Shown here piece after piece: positions 17,185-27,267 of a stretch of DNA of 64,000 bases (position 1 is the first letter of the stretch; each line of letters opens with the position of its first letter). The translations under genes and the position numbers were made by a program. The notes under the pieces were generated by a model. The model ran no database searches. It had not been told where the DNA came from and was given only the letters and a program-made list of their open reading frames with translations. Origin of the DNA: Subtercola boreus (GTDB taxonomy: Bacteria; Actinomycetota; Actinomycetes; Actinomycetales; Microbacteriaceae); the NCBI RefSeq assembly GCF_003399645.1, contig NZ_NBXD01000024.1, positions 124,001 through 188,000 on the forward strand. The letters run 5' to 3'.

Positions 17185-17625
17185 GTGAAGCGTCGCTTGC
17201 TGGTTGCTGTGCCGATCATCGCTCTGGGCACCCTGATGCTCTCGGGTTGCGGCGTTGCCAACGTGATCTCACCGCCGTTCGCCTCGGCGATCTACGCCAC
17301 GCCGGCCGACGCCGCGGGGGCTGCCGAGACCGTGGCCCTGCCGTCGTGGGTGCCGGCCGATGCCACCTTCATCCGTATCAAGACCGACGAGACCACCAAG
17401 GCCTCGATCATGATGTTCTCACCCGGCGCGACGCCCCCGACGTTCACGGCCTGCGACCCGGCGTCAGATCCGCAGGTCGACCAGTCGAAGAGCACGGGCG
17501 CGATGACGGCCGAGCTGGCTGAGACCTGGTGGCCGCAGAAACTGAACGACGGCGTCGTTCCGGTGTGCGCCGGCGTCTGGCACCTCTTCGGCCAGGACGA
17601 CCACTACTACGCCTGGACTCCGTAG
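17185..17625 (+). CDS. Putative lipoprotein, function unknown
   Basis: 146 aa. GTG start with a GGAGAAG ribosome site. N-terminal KRR, hydrophobic core and a clear lipobox L-S-G-C with Cys22, so the mature protein is probably membrane-anchored outside the cell. The mature part (VALPSWVPADATFIRIKTDE, then TWWPQKLNDGVVPVCAGVWH) is Trp-rich with two further Cys that could form a disulfide. No named family was recognised. It starts 46 bp after the ATL stop; a functional link is not apparent. Confidence 0.75.
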   Translation: MKRRLLVAVPIIALGTLMLSGCGVANVISPPFASAIYATPADAAGAAETVALPSWVPADATFIRIKTDETTKASIMMFSPGATPPTFTACDPASDPQVDQSKSTGAMTAELAETWWPQKLNDGVVPVCAGVWHLFGQDDHYYAWTP

Positions 17626-17634
17626 CAGTCGGCC

Positions 17635-17698
17635 GGGCCAGCCAGACCCTGGGCCAGCTACCCCCTCGGAGCGCTAAACCCTGGGCCGGCTACACCAA
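17635..17698. repeat. Four diverged 16-bp tandem repeats across the 3' end of the ABC exporter gene
   Basis: Units 17635-17650, 17651-17666, 17667-17682 and 17683-17698, first and second starting GGGCCAGC. On the minus strand three successive units contain TAG (17692-17690, the gene's stop; 17676-17674; 17660-17658) at 16-nt steps, so stops occur in all three frames. Units are 10-13/16 identical to unit 2. Confidence 0.75.
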
Positions 17699-19504
17699 CG
17701 ACTCGCGCCACGATGCGTGCAGCTGCGCGAATCGGCCGGTACCGCCGATCAGGTCGGCCGGTGTTCCGTCTTCGATGATGCGCCCGTGCTCCATCACCAG
17801 CACGCGGTCGGCGATGGCCACGGTCGAGAGCCGGTGGGCGATGATGATGGCCGTGCGATCTGCGAGCAGGGTCTGCAGCGCATCCTGAACCTGGCGCTCG
17901 CTCGGGATGTCGAGGGATGCCGTCGCCTCGTCGAGGATGAGCACCGCGGGGTCGGCCAGGAACGCCCGCGCGAACGACACCAACTGGCGCTGGCCCGCTG
18001 AGACCCGCCCACCGCGCTTGTTCACATCGGTCTCGTACCCGTCGGGCAGAGAGTCGATGAAGGCGTGGGCGCCGACCGCTTTGGCGGCAGCGACGATCTC
18101 CTCGCGGGAGGCACCCGGCCTGCCGATGGCGATGTTGTCGGCGACCGTTCCGGAGAAGAGGTAGGCCTCCTGGGTGACCATCACGATGGCGCGTCGGAGG
18201 TCTTTCGGGTGCAGGTCGCGCAGGCTGATGCCATCGAGCGCGACCCGTCCGGTGGAGGGGTCGTAGAACCTGGAGATGAGCTTCGCGAGCGTGGACTTGC
18301 CCGCGCCTGTCGACCCCACCAGCGCGATGGTCTGGCCCGCGGGGAGGTGCAGGCTGAACTCGGGCAGCACGACGCGGCCGTTCTGGTACGAGAACTCGAC
18401 CTCGTCGAAGTCGATCGAACCCTCGGCCTTCCACAGGTCGATGGGGCGCACCGGGTCGGGCACGCTGAGCTCCTCCTCGAGCACGCCGGAGATCTTCTCC
18501 AGCGCTGCTGCGGCAGACTGGTAGGAGTTGTAGAACATCGCCATCTCCTCCATCGGGTCGAAGAAGCGGCGGGTGTAGAGCACGGCGGCGAGCAGCGCAC
18601 CGATCGCCACCTGGCCATCGATCACCCGGAACGCACCGACGAGCAGAACCACGGCCACCGTGACGTTGCCGATCAGCACCAGCCCGGGGTCGAAGATGCC
18701 GAACAGCTGGATGACCCGGGCATTCGAGAGACGATGGCCCTCGACGAGCGCGCCGAACTCCGCCGCGTTGCTCTTCTCGGTGCGGAAGGCCTTGACCGCC
18801 CTGATGCCCGTCATGGTCTCGACGAACTTGACGATCAGCTTCGCCGACGCTGTTCGGGTCGTTCGGAACAGTCGCTGTGAGCGCAGCTGGAACCAGCGGG
18901 TGAGAATGAGCAGCGGCACGAGCGAGACGACCAGGATCAGCCCGCTGGCGATGTCGAGCGAGAACAGCGCGATGCCGATGAAGAGCATGTACAGCAGGCC
19001 CTGCACGAGCTGGTTGATGCCTGAGTCGAGCAGTTCCCGGATGGAATCGAGGTCGCTCGTCTGGCGCGAGATGATGCGGCCCGACGTGTAGGTCTCGTGG
19101 AACTCGAGGCTGAGGCGCTGGGTCTGCAGGAAGACGCGTTTGCGCAGGTCGAACAGGATCGCCTGGGAGATGCGCGCCGTGAGCACGGTGAACCACGAGA
19201 TGAGCACCGCCCCGACGATGCCGGTGACCAGGTAGATCGCCCCGGCCATGGCGAGCGGAATCCAGTTGCGATCGACCAACTGGGGCAGACCGGTGTCGAT
19301 GCCGTAGGCGATCAGGGCGGGGCCGGCCACCTGCGCCGCCGTGCTGACGATGACGACGACGAGCCCGACGAGCAGTCGTGAGCGCTCGGGGCTGAGCAAC
19401 GACCCCAGAAGCTGCGTCGAGCGTCGCCGGATCTGCCGGCTCTCGGCCTTGGTGAAGTCGTTGCGCTCTTCGCCCTCGACGCCGGTGACGGTGGATTCGG
19501 TCAC
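17690..19504 (-). CDS. ABC exporter half-transporter (membrane domain plus ATPase), subunit 1
   Basis: 604 aa: N-terminal six-helix ABC membrane domain (about 35-330) and C-terminal ATPase. Walker A is GSTGAGKST, Walker [13 protein letters not shown] with catalytic Glu, and the switch His is in IIAHRLST. The signature is degenerate, VSAGQRQ instead of LSGGQ. With the downstream-encoded partner having the reverse defect, this is the known arrangement of heterodimeric exporters (TmrAB/BmrCD type) with one consensus and one degenerate ATP site. GTG start overlapping the partner's stop by 4 nt. Substrate unknown (drugs, lipids or peptides). Confidence 0.9.
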   Translation of the reverse strand: MTESTVTGVEGEERNDFTKAESRQIRRRSTQLLGSLLSPERSRLLVGLVVVIVSTAAQVAGPALIAYGIDTGLPQLVDRNWIPLAMAGAIYLVTGIVGAVLISWFTVLTARISQAILFDLRKRVFLQTQRLSLEFHETYTSGRIISRQTSDLDSIRELLDSGINQLVQGLLYMLFIGIALFSLDIASGLILVVSLVPLLILTRWFQLRSQRLFRTTRTASAKLIVKFVETMTGIRAVKAFRTEKSNAAEFGALVEGHRLSNARVIQLFGIFDPGLVLIGNVTVAVVLLVGAFRVIDGQVAIGALLAAVLYTRRFFDPMEEMAMFYNSYQSAAAALEKISGVLEEELSVPDPVRPIDLWKAEGSIDFDEVEFSYQNGRVVLPEFSLHLPAGQTIALVGSTGAGKSTLAKLISRFYDPSTGRVALDGISLRDLHPKDLRRAIVMVTQEAYLFSGTVADNIAIGRPGASREEIVAAAKAVGAHAFIDSLPDGYETDVNKRGGRVSAGQRQLVSFARAFLADPAVLILDEATASLDIPSERQVQDALQTLLADRTAIIIAHRLSTVAIADRVLVMEHGRIIEDGTPADLIGGTGRFAQLHASWRESLV

Positions 19505-21270
19505 GCGGTCACCTCCTCTTCATCGAAACTCGAGATCACATAGCGGTAGTGGTCGTTGTGCGCCAGAAGATCCGCATGGGTTCCGACGGCCGTCACGCGG
19601 CCGTTCTGCAGCAGCGCCACCCGATCGGCGAGAGCCACGGTCGACGGCCGGTGCGCCACGATGAGCGCGGTGGTCGAGGCGAGCACCCGGCGAAGTGCCG
19701 CCTCCACCAGCGCCTCGGTGTCGACATCGAGAGCGCTCAGGGGGTCGTCGAGCACCAGCACCCGAGGCTTCGCGGTGACGGCGCGCGCGAGCGCGAGCCG
19801 CTGGCGCTGGCCACCCGAGAGGCTCAGGCCCTCCTCGCCGACCCGGGTGTCGAGGCCCTCGGGGAGGTCGTAGACGAACTGGGCCTGCGCGATGGCGATT
19901 GCCTCGGCGACCTCCTCCTCACTGGCGTCCGGGCGACCCAGAACCAGATTCTCCCGCACCGAGGCACTGAAGAGGGTAGCGTCTTCGAAGGCCATGGCGA
20001 TGTTCGTGCGAACCTCGACTTTCGACAGGTCGCGGATGTCGATGCCGTCGAGCATCACCCGACCCGAATTCACGTCGTAGAGCCGGGTGGTGAGTGCCGT
20101 CAGCGTGCTCTTGCCCGACCCGGTGAGGCCGACCAGCGCCATCGTCTCCCCCGGCTCGACGACCAGGTCGATACCGTTCAGCAGGTCGTCGTGGCTCTGG
20201 GGGGCATCCTGGTACCGAAAGTGCACGTCGTCGAACGTCAGCCTGCCGCGGGGGTTCAGGATGCTCGTCGGAACCTCGGGGTCGACGATCGTGTTCTCGG
20301 AGTCGAGCACGTCGAAGAATCTCGACGTCGCGGTCTTGGCGTCGAAGGTCATCGCCAGGAAGTAGCCCATCGACTGCACGGGAAACAGCAGCACCGTGGC
20401 GGTGGCGAAGAAAGCGACGAGGTCGCCCACGGTGGCCTGCCCGACGGAGGCCAGGTAGACGCCGACGACGAGGCAGACCGCGAACGCGACATCCGGTATC
20501 AGCAGCAGCCACAACCAGATGTTCGCGATGGCCTTCGCCTTCTCGATCTCGGTTCCGCGCAGCCGCTCAGCCTGGCGCTCGAACTTCGACAGCGCGAACG
20601 GCCCGCGACCGAATGCTTTGAGCACGCGGATGCCGTGCACCGACTCCTCGACGGAGGTCGCGAGGTCGCCCACCTGGTCCTGGCTGCGGCGTGCGGCGTT
20701 GGAGTACCGGCCCTCGAAGACGTAGCTGTAGACCAGCACGGGAATGGACGCGACAGCGAAGATGAGCCCCAGCACCCCATTCAGACTGAGCAGGATGATG
20801 AAACCGATGATGATCGTGACGACGTTGACCACAATGATGACCACGCCGAACGAGAGCCAGCGCCTGATCATGTTGAGGTCGCTGACGGCGCGCGACAGCA
20901 GCTGGCCGCTCGGCCAGCGATCGTGGAACTCCACCGGCAGTTCCTGCAGGTGCCGGTAGAGGCTGTTGCGCATGCTCGCCTCGATGTGGGTTCCCGGGGT
21001 GAGCACCAGAACCCGGCGAAGGGCGATCAGGATGGCCTCGAGCACCCCGAGAGCGAGGATGACCAGCGCCACCGGCCAGATCTGGGCGGAGTCGCCCTGC
21101 GCGAGCGGGCCGTCGATGAGCACCTGCAGCACCTGCGGAATCGCGAGCGACACCAGGCTCGCGACGAGCGACACGGCAGTCGCACCGTAGATGCGCGGCA
21201 TCGCCGGTCGGGCGTAGGTGTAGAGCCGACTGAGCGTGCGGAGGGTCGACTGCTCTTGTGAGGCAGGCAT
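19501..21270 (-). CDS. ABC exporter half-transporter, subunit 2 (non-catalytic Walker B)
   Basis: 589 aa with an N-terminal membrane domain (six helices; [20 protein letters not shown] coupling region) and a C-terminal ATPase: Walker [10 protein letters not shown], canonical signature [15 protein letters not shown], and Walker [13 protein letters not shown], where Asp replaces the catalytic Glu. Together with subunit 1 it should form one active and one degenerate ATP-binding site. It is the first gene of the pair; the ribosome site AAGGGAAAA precedes the ATG. Confidence 0.9.
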   Translation of the reverse strand: MPASQEQSTLRTLSRLYTYARPAMPRIYGATAVSLVASLVSLAIPQVLQVLIDGPLAQGDSAQIWPVALVILALGVLEAILIALRRVLVLTPGTHIEASMRNSLYRHLQELPVEFHDRWPSGQLLSRAVSDLNMIRRWLSFGVVIIVVNVVTIIIGFIILLSLNGVLGLIFAVASIPVLVYSYVFEGRYSNAARRSQDQVGDLATSVEESVHGIRVLKAFGRGPFALSKFERQAERLRGTEIEKAKAIANIWLWLLLIPDVAFAVCLVVGVYLASVGQATVGDLVAFFATATVLLFPVQSMGYFLAMTFDAKTATSRFFDVLDSENTIVDPEVPTSILNPRGRLTFDDVHFRYQDAPQSHDDLLNGIDLVVEPGETMALVGLTGSGKSTLTALTTRLYDVNSGRVMLDGIDIRDLSKVEVRTNIAMAFEDATLFSASVRENLVLGRPDASEEEVAEAIAIAQAQFVYDLPEGLDTRVGEEGLSLSGGQRQRLALARAVTAKPRVLVLDDPLSALDVDTEALVEAALRRVLASTTALIVAHRPSTVALADRVALLQNGRVTAVGTHADLLAHNDHYRYVISSFDEEEVTA

Positions 21271-21369
21271 GGAGAATTTTCCCTTGTGAGGTGTTTTCGG
21301 GCAGCCTTGAAGGCTACACAGAGAATCGCCCGCCGCGCAACCTCAGGTCGGGGTCGAGGGTGAGACCCG

Positions 21370-22584
21370 TCAGCGCACGCGAACGGACAGGCAGGTCACG
21401 CAGCCCTCGAGCTTCTCGTATTCGCTGATGTCGACCGAGATGACGCGGTACCCGAGGTTCTCGATGAGCTGGGCCGTGAGGGGCGCGGAGGCCGCCATCA
21501 GCACGGTGTCGTCGGTGAGCTTCACGACGTGCGCACCACCCTCCTCGGGAACGCTCAGAAAACGGTCGAAGATCGCGGGGTCGTCGACGAGCGGCAGGTA
21601 GCCGATGACGGTTCCGTCGGGCAGGGCCGTGACAGCGCTCTTCAGGTGAAGCACCTTGGTCAGCGGAACGGCGACGACCGTGTACCCGAGCGACGAGACG
21701 ATGTGCCGCAGCTGGTGGATGCCCTCGGCGTTCGTGCGGCCGCTCCGCCCGACGTAGACCGTTGTGCCGACCTTCAGCACGTCCCCCCCGTCGAGCGTTC
21801 CGGGAACGGCGATGCGCGCGACCTTCAGCCCGAGCTCGCGAACCGTCGCCTCGACCGCCTCGGTCTCGGCGATGCGGTGCTCGCTGCCGGGGCTCGTGAT
21901 GACGGCGACGTCGCCGAAGATGATGACCGCGTCCTCGACGAACACCGAGTCGGCGAGCTCGTCGGCCCGGTCGACCTCGATCGTCGACCAGCCGGCGTTC
22001 TCCAGCACGTTCACATACGACTCCCACTGCTCGTCGGCCAGGTCGAGGTCGATCTGCTGCTTGTCGATGTGCGTCACATGACCGTCGGCCAGGGTGGCTG
22101 CAGGCCGCCGGATGATCGCGATGCGCCTCTCGCCGACCGAACCACCGGCATCCTGGGCCGTCGCCAGACCCTCGTACACCCGGCGACCGACCGTGGCCGA
22201 GGCCACGACCACCGTGATCACGAAGATGAGGTTGAGGCCCACCAGGGTCGCGACGACGTAGCCGATCAGTTCGCCGGTGAGCGGGGAGCCCGAGGCGAGG
22301 AGGGGCACGGCCGTGCCGACCAGCGCCCCAAGCAGCCCGGCGACCACGCCGCTCGTGAGGGCGATGTACCAGCTGCGGTAGCCGCCCACGAAGATCAACA
22401 CCGCGGCGAACAGCACGGTGAAGAGCGTCTGCGGCAGGAAGAACGCGTTCACGTCGCCGAAGTAGTCGGGCTTGAACCCGTTCACGGCGAAGAACACGAG
22501 CAGCACGACCAGGTGGGCCGTGGCGCCCACGACGATGGCGGAGACGGCCGCGGCGAGAATCGAGCGGCTGGAGAGCAGGGGCAT
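21370..22584 (-). CDS. Membrane domain fused to dimethylarginine dimethylaminohydrolase-like (DDAH) domain
   Basis: 404 aa. Residues 1-135 contain four hydrophobic helices (AAAVSAIVVGATAHLVVLLV first), with no recognised family. Residues about 155-404 form an amidinotransferase/DDAH domain: DSVFVEDAVI (acidic residue 217), TLDGGDVLKVG (264-273), GRSGRTNAEG, VLHLKSAVT (catalytic His313) and GCVTCLSV (catalytic Cys398). DDAH hydrolyses N-omega-methylarginines to citrulline and methylamines. The domain looks catalytically intact and would sit on the cytoplasmic side of the membrane. It follows purH by 26 bp on the same strand. The start at 22584 was chosen because the fusion's helix 1 begins there. 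Confidence 0.82.
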   Translation of the reverse strand: MPLLSSRSILAAAVSAIVVGATAHLVVLLVFFAVNGFKPDYFGDVNAFFLPQTLFTVLFAAVLIFVGGYRSWYIALTSGVVAGLLGALVGTAVPLLASGSPLTGELIGYVVATLVGLNLIFVITVVVASATVGRRVYEGLATAQDAGGSVGERRIAIIRRPAATLADGHVTHIDKQQIDLDLADEQWESYVNVLENAGWSTIEVDRADELADSVFVEDAVIIFGDVAVITSPGSEHRIAETEAVEATVRELGLKVARIAVPGTLDGGDVLKVGTTVYVGRSGRTNAEGIHQLRHIVSSLGYTVVAVPLTKVLHLKSAVTALPDGTVIGYLPLVDDPAIFDRFLSVPEEGGAHVVKLTDDTVLMAASAPLTAQLIENLGYRVISVDISEYEKLEGCVTCLSVRVR

Positions 22585-22610
22585 ACCAGCGACCCTAGCG
22601 CGCGGGGTGC

Positions 22611-24254
22611 TCAGTGGAAGAAGTGGCGCTCCCCGGTGAAGTACATCGTCACGCCCGCGTTCTGCGCGGCCTCGATGACCTCGGCGTCGCGAACCGACCC
22701 GCCGGGCTGCACCACGGCCTTCACACCCGCGTCGAGCAGCACCTGCAGTCCGTCGGCGAAGGGGAAGAACGCGTCGCTGGCGGCAACCGAGCCCGCCGCA
22801 CGGGACCCTGCGCGGTTGACCGCGAGGTGACACGAATCGACCCGGTTGACCTGGCCCATGCCGACGCCGGTGGAGGCCCCGTTCACCGCCAGCAGAATGG
22901 CGTTCGACTTCACCGAACGGCAGGCCTTCCAGGCGAACAGCAGGTCGCTCATCGTGTCGGCGTCGGCCGGCTCACCCGAGGCCAACTGCCACGCGTCGGT
23001 GGTGTAGCCCGCGAACCCGTCAGCCGTCTGGGCCAGCACTCCCCCGCTGACCTGCTTCAGCTCGACGGCGGAGCGCGCGTACTCGGAGGGCAGGCAGAGG
23101 ATCCGCAGGTTCTTCTTGGTCTGCAGGAGTTTCAGGGCGTCGGGCTCGAAGTCGGGCGCGACCAGCACCTCGGTGAAGATCTCCTTCACGGCCTCCGCCA
23201 TGGCGAGCGTGACGGTGCGGTTGGCAGCGATGACCCCGCCGAAGGCCGACACCGGGTCGCACTCGTGCGCGCGGAGGTGCGCCGAGGCGATCGGGTCGAG
23301 AGCGGTGGAAGAGGCGACTGCGATTCCGCACGGGTTCGCGTGCTTGACGATGGCCACCGCCGGCTCGGCGAAGTCCCACGCGGCGCGAACGGCCGCGTCC
23401 GCATCGACGAAGTTGTTGTACGACATCTCCTTGCCGTTCAGCTGCGAAGCCTGCGCGATGCCGTGGCCACGCGGCTCGAGGTAGAGGGCGGCCCTCTGGT
23501 GCGAGTTCTCGCCGTAGCGCAGCTCGTGCGAGAGGGCGACACTGCGTTCGAGGAGCTTGGGGAATCCCTCGGCGCCCAGGGGGGCGGTCGGGTCGAAGAC
23601 ACCCTCGACGGGCAGGGCGCTTGCTCCGAGCTGCTCGGCGAACCAGGTCGCGACGCCCGTGTCGTAGGCGGCGGTGTGGGCGAACGCGGTCGCCGCGAGG
23701 TGGCGACGGGTCTCGAGGGTGGTTCCGCCGGAGGTCAGCGCCTCGGTGATCTGAGGATAGGTGTCGGGCGACACGGCGATGGCCACGTTCGCGTGGTTCT
23801 TGGCCGAGGCGCGCACCAGGGCGGGGCCACCGATGTCGATCTGTTCGATCACGTCGTCGGGCTCGGCGCCGCTCGCGACGGTCTCGCTGAACGGGTAGAG
23901 GTTCACGACCACGAGCTGGAAGGCCTGGATCTCGAGCTGCTGCAGCTGCGCGATGTGCGACTCGAGCCGCAGGTCGGCGAGGATGCCCGCGTGGACGGAG
24001 GGGTGCAGGGTCTTCACGCGACCGTCGAGCGACTCGGGGAACCCGGTGATCGACGACACCTCGGTGACGGCGAACCCGGCCGACGCGATGGTCTTCGCCG
24101 TCGAACCCGTCGAGACGATCTCCACGCCGGCCGCGCTCAGGGCACCGGCGAGCTCGACGAGGCCGGATTTGTCGCTCACAGAGACGAGCGCACGCTTGAT
24201 CTCGATGAGATCGCGGTGGTGGAATTCGGCGGGGTCGTGACGTGGGCCGCTCAT
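22611..24254 (-). CDS. purH: Bifunctional AICAR transformylase / IMP cyclohydrolase
   Basis: Last two steps of de novo IMP synthesis. 547 aa. The N-terminal MGS-like cyclohydrolase domain ([43 protein letters not shown]-type region) is followed by the transformylase domain with [16 protein letters not shown] and the catalytic [15 protein letters not shown] (Lys-His). The end [20 protein letters not shown] is typical. The ATG overlaps the purN stop (ATGA), so the two are translationally coupled. About 15 leading residues before IEIKRALVS are not conserved in character. Confidence 0.96.
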   Translation of the reverse strand: MSGPRHDPAEFHHRDLIEIKRALVSVSDKSGLVELAGALSAAGVEIVSTGSTAKTIASAGFAVTEVSSITGFPESLDGRVKTLHPSVHAGILADLRLESHIAQLQQLEIQAFQLVVVNLYPFSETVASGAEPDDVIEQIDIGGPALVRASAKNHANVAIAVSPDTYPQITEALTSGGTTLETRRHLAATAFAHTAAYDTGVATWFAEQLGASALPVEGVFDPTAPLGAEGFPKLLERSVALSHELRYGENSHQRAALYLEPRGHGIAQASQLNGKEMSYNNFVDADAAVRAAWDFAEPAVAIVKHANPCGIAVASSTALDPIASAHLRAHECDPVSAFGGVIAANRTVTLAMAEAVKEIFTEVLVAPDFEPDALKLLQTKKNLRILCLPSEYARSAVELKQVSGGVLAQTADGFAGYTTDAWQLASGEPADADTMSDLLFAWKACRSVKSNAILLAVNGASTGVGMGQVNRVDSCHLAVNRAGSRAAGSVAASDAFFPFADGLQVLLDAGVKAVVQPGGSVRDAEVIEAAQNAGVTMYFTGERHFFH

Positions 24255-24871
24255 GATGGTGTGGCACTCCTGTTGCTCTGGTGGATGCTGCTGAGGTCGA
24301 TGGTCGAGGTGGCGATGTCACGCACGGTCTGCACGAGCAGGTCGCGTTCGATGACTTTGATGCGCTCCTGCAGCACATGTTCGGTGTCGCCGGGAAGCAC
24401 CGCGACGGACCGCTGCACGAGGGTCGGCCCGGTGTCGACACCCTCGTCGACGATGTGCACGGTCACGCCCGTCTCGGTGGCACCGGCGGCGAGGGCATCC
24501 CGCACCGCGTGCGCGCCCGGGAACAGCGGAAGCAGGGCCGGGTGGGTGTTGATGAGGTTCGGCGAGAGTGCCCCGACGAAACGCGGGGGCAGGATGCGCA
24601 TGAAACCCGCGCAGACGACCAGGTCGGGCGTCCACTGCTCGACCTGCTGCAGCAGTTCATCACCCCATGCGGCGCGGTCGGCGAAGCTCGTCGGGGTGAC
24701 GGTGAAGGTCGGCACGCCGAACTGCTCGGCGTGGGCGAGGCCGGCTGCATCGGTGTCGGAGCCGACGGCGACGATGCGGGCGGGAAAGTCTCTGTCGCTC
24801 GCCGCCTCGAGGAGGGCACGAAGGTTCGAGCCTCCGCCGGAGATCAGAACGACTATCGACAGCACCCACAC
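24251..24871 (-). CDS. purN: Phosphoribosylglycinamide formyltransferase
   Basis: Transfers a formyl group from 10-formyl-THF to GAR in purine synthesis. 206 aa. P-loop-like phosphate site [17 protein letters not shown] near the N-terminus, formyl-folate site [14 protein letters not shown], and the catalytic stretch [20 protein letters not shown] (Asn, His), with the catalytic Asp in [12 protein letters not shown]. It begins with GTG at 24871 or 24865. It lies 3 nt after the DUF6350 gene and overlaps purH, a common actinobacterial arrangement. Confidence 0.95.
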   Translation of the reverse strand: MWVLSIVVLISGGGSNLRALLEAASDRDFPARIVAVGSDTDAAGLAHAEQFGVPTFTVTPTSFADRAAWGDELLQQVEQWTPDLVVCAGFMRILPPRFVGALSPNLINTHPALLPLFPGAHAVRDALAAGATETGVTVHIVDEGVDTGPTLVQRSVAVLPGDTEHVLQERIKVIERDLLVQTVRDIATSTIDLSSIHQSNRSATPS

Positions 24872-24874
24872 AGA

Positions 24875-26344
24875 CTAACGCAGCAGGGGGGTCTCGGATT
24901 CGGGGGCGGGGGCGGTAGTGGCGGCTGGCTTCGCGGTCTCCCCCGCCGCCGGGGTGGGGGCGGGCGTCTTCGCGGTCTGCTCGGGCTGCCCGGGCTTCGC
25001 GGGCTTCGCGGTCTGCCCGGGCTTCGCGGGCTGTCCGGGCTTCGCGGGCTGACCGGGCTTCGCGGGCTGACCGGGCTTCGCGGTCTGCTCGGGCTTCGCG
25101 GGCTGCCCGGTGGTGACCCTCGCTTCGCGCGTCGGCAACCGCACCCCACTCGCCAGCAGCCCGATGCTCGCCGACACTCCGAAGATCACCGCCGACCAGA
25201 GCCAGACGGCGCCGGGCTCCGGGCCCACGTCGGCCAGGCGACCGGGCCCCGCCGCGCCACCGGAGAACACCGAGAGCAGGCCCAGGATGCTCGCCGCCAC
25301 GATTCCGAGCCCGAAACCGGTGCCGATCATCCGGCCCGCCCAGGCACCCGTCGACAGTGACGACGCGAGGCCGACGAGCCGCGGACGAAGGGCCACTGCC
25401 ACCACGAAACCGATCGCCACGGGCACGACCAGCACGGCGAAACCGAGCGGAGACGCCTCGGGCAGGGCTCCGAACAGCGGCAGCGACGGCAGCAGGCCCA
25501 CCTGCGTGCCGAGGGACGAGACCGATGACCCCGTGCCGAGCGCGAAGCCCGGGCCGACGAACCAGGTCGCCGCCCAGATGACCGCATTCGGCAGCAGCGC
25601 GAGCTGGCCGAGCGTCAGCGCAGCGCCCCCGCCGACGCCCGACTGCAGAGACTCGTAGAGCGAGATCACCGTCGAGTAGTGGATGACCAGCGAGACCGCC
25701 ATGGCAAGGCCGCCGACAGCGACCATCGCCGCGCCCACGATCGCTCCACCGCGAAGCGCGACGTCGACGAGCGGACGCACGGCATCGGAGAGCCGGTCGA
25801 ACTGCTGCAACACCCATGCAGCGAGCGGATCGCGCGCCCGCACGAGGCTGCCCGCCGCACCGATCACGACCCCCAGCCCGTAGACACCCGGAACGAACAC
25901 CACGGCCTGGCGGAACGACGGCAGGGCGTCGGCACTCTGGGCGCTCAGCCAGACCAGCGCCGAAAGCACCGCGACCGTGACCACACCGACCGCGAGTCCC
26001 AGCACGGGATGCGGCGAGAGCCCCAGGCGAAGGCCCGAGCGGCGGCCGAGCAGAAGGGTGAGGGCCGCGAATCCGAGGGGTGCGATGCCCACCTCGAACG
26101 GCGTTGCGGCTCCCTCGAGCGCGAGTCGGGCCGCCGTTGTGGGGTCGATGGTGAGCAGCAGGTCGACACCGTTGCCGAGCATCCACAGGTCTGCGGATGC
26201 CCGCCAGAACACCGTCCAGTCGATACCGAGGTCGAACTGGGTCGCCCAGAGGATCGTCAGCATGACGAGTGGGATGCCGAGACCGATCGCGACCGCGAGC
26301 AGGGCGTCGAGCGCGGAGAGGAGGGCGGTGGTGGGTCGGTTCAC
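24875..26344 (-). CDS. DUF6350 family multi-pass membrane protein with Lys-Pro-Gly-Gln repeat tail
   Basis: 489 aa, GTG start. Residues 1 to about 400 hold roughly ten membrane helices (ALLAVAIGLGIPLVMLTILW at the N-terminus; LTLGQLALLPNAVIWAATWF and FVGPGFALGTGSSVSSLGTQ in the middle, the typical DUF6350 region). The family is found in actinobacteria next to purN/purH, with no established function. The last 80 residues are a cytoplasmic-looking low-complexity tail of GQPAKP/GQTAKP units, then Ala/Pro/Thr-rich sequence. It is part of a minus-strand run with the 210-aa membrane protein, purN and purH. Confidence 0.85.
   Translation of the reverse strand: MNRPTTALLSALDALLAVAIGLGIPLVMLTILWATQFDLGIDWTVFWRASADLWMLGNGVDLLLTIDPTTAARLALEGAATPFEVGIAPLGFAALTLLLGRRSGLRLGLSPHPVLGLAVGVVTVAVLSALVWLSAQSADALPSFRQAVVFVPGVYGLGVVIGAAGSLVRARDPLAAWVLQQFDRLSDAVRPLVDVALRGGAIVGAAMVAVGGLAMAVSLVIHYSTVISLYESLQSGVGGGAALTLGQLALLPNAVIWAATWFVGPGFALGTGSSVSSLGTQVGLLPSLPLFGALPEASPLGFAVLVVPVAIGFVVAVALRPRLVGLASSLSTGAWAGRMIGTGFGLGIVAASILGLLSVFSGGAAGPGRLADVGPEPGAVWLWSAVIFGVSASIGLLASGVRLPTREARVTTGQPAKPEQTAKPGQPAKPGQPAKPGQPAKPGQTAKPAKPGQPEQTAKTPAPTPAAGETAKPAATTAPAPESETPLLR
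25018..25089 (-). repeat. 18-bp tandem repeats encoding the Lys-Pro-Gly-Gln tail of the DUF6350 protein
   Basis: Four consecutive 18-bp units (25018-25035, 25036-25053, 25054-25071, 25072-25089) starting CGGGCTTCGCGG on the plus strand, with degenerate copies on both sides (about 24990-25110). They are in frame and encode repeated KPGQ(P/T)A hexapeptides; copy number is likely to vary between strains. Confidence 0.85.
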
Positions 26345-26370
26345 AGGGGTGGTCTCACGGGGTCGGCGTT

Positions 26371-27003
26371 TCAGTGGAAGGCGATCTTGAGGAGGATGAC
26401 GAACAGGCCGAGGGAGCTGGTGACCCAGGCGGCGAAGAGCTTGGCGGGCCAGCGCGCGCCCCTGTCGGCCAGAGCGAACCAGCCGAGCGCCCCGAGCAGG
26501 AAGACGGGGAAGAGCAGCGCGAGAGCGTACGCCAGGGCTTCCTGCATGCCGCCGACCGCGCCGGCGACGAGGAAGGCGCACGGAACGACACCCGCATACA
26601 GCAGCCCGGAGGAGTGCCCGACGCTGTGCCTCAGCGCTCCGCGCATGGTGGTGTTCTCGCGGCCGTGCTTGCCGTAGTGCGAGATCCCCTCGGCGAAGAC
26701 GTGCGCGACCCAGAACACGAGCAGGGTCGGCACCGTCGTCACCAGAACGTCGAAGTCGGTGTCGTCGTCTTCCGAGGTACCGATGATGGCACTGACCAGC
26801 AGCGTTCCATAGATGGCGGGCGGGGTGACGATGCGGTGCCGGATGCGCTTCCAGCGGGTGGGCTGGTGCATCGCCGCCGCGAGTTCGGCTGGCGGGGCCG
26901 GGGGCGGAGGCGGTTGCACGGCCGCTGCTGCCGCGGGTGCGGGGAGCGCGGGCGCGGCCGTTTCGGGCCACATCCGGTCGGCGCCGTTCGACTCGCTCGT
27001 CAC
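26371..27003 (-). CDS. Hypothetical membrane protein with Pro/Ala-rich N-terminus
   Basis: 210 aa, GTG start taken at TSESNGADRM. Residues 1-55 are Ala/Pro-rich and cytosolic; then HQPTRWKRIRHRIVTPPAIY leads into about five hydrophobic helices. A central segment HVFAEGISHYGKHGRENTTM is rich in His/Glu and may be the functional site. It resembles uncharacterised actinobacterial integral membrane proteins; no function can be named. It ends 26 bp before the DUF6350 gene start and is probably the first gene of that operon. The gap 27004-27220 upstream shows no gene; it contains the promoter region and the sucD terminator. Confidence 0.7.
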   Translation of the reverse strand: MTSESNGADRMWPETAAPALPAPAAAAAVQPPPPPAPPAELAAAMHQPTRWKRIRHRIVTPPAIYGTLLVSAIIGTSEDDDTDFDVLVTTVPTLLVFWVAHVFAEGISHYGKHGRENTTMRGALRHSVGHSSGLLYAGVVPCAFLVAGAVGGMQEALAYALALLFPVFLLGALGWFALADRGARWPAKLFAAWVTSSLGLFVILLKIAFH

Positions 27004-27220
27004 TCGTCGGCTCCCTCCGGCTGCCCCCAGCGGGCTGTTCAAACGTAGCCGACACCACCCCACCCACCCTCCGCGCCTCGCGCGCCACCCCCCGATTGAG
27101 CAACCCCGCGACATCCGCGAGTCACTCGATCAGGCCAGGCGACAACCCGACCCGCAATCGTGGACAGCGAGGGAGACTGCCTGAATTGCGGTCGTGTCCG
27201 CTGCAGACCGGCGCGCACAG

Positions 27221-27256
27221 GAAGGGCCCGCCACCGCTACCGGTGACAGGCCCTTC
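27221..27256 (-). terminator. Terminator hairpin downstream of sucD
   Basis: Outer stem GAAGGGCC/GGCCCTTC plus inner stem CACCG/CGGTG with loop CTAC. It lies 11 bp after the sucD stop codon on the minus strand. There is no marked T-run, as is common in high-GC actinobacteria. Confidence 0.7.
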
Positions 27257-27267
27257 GATGCTCGTGG

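Noticed and set aside
22614-24878. 754-codon plus-strand frame antisense to purH/purN
   Set aside because: Overlaps two certain enzymes; no domain recognisable.
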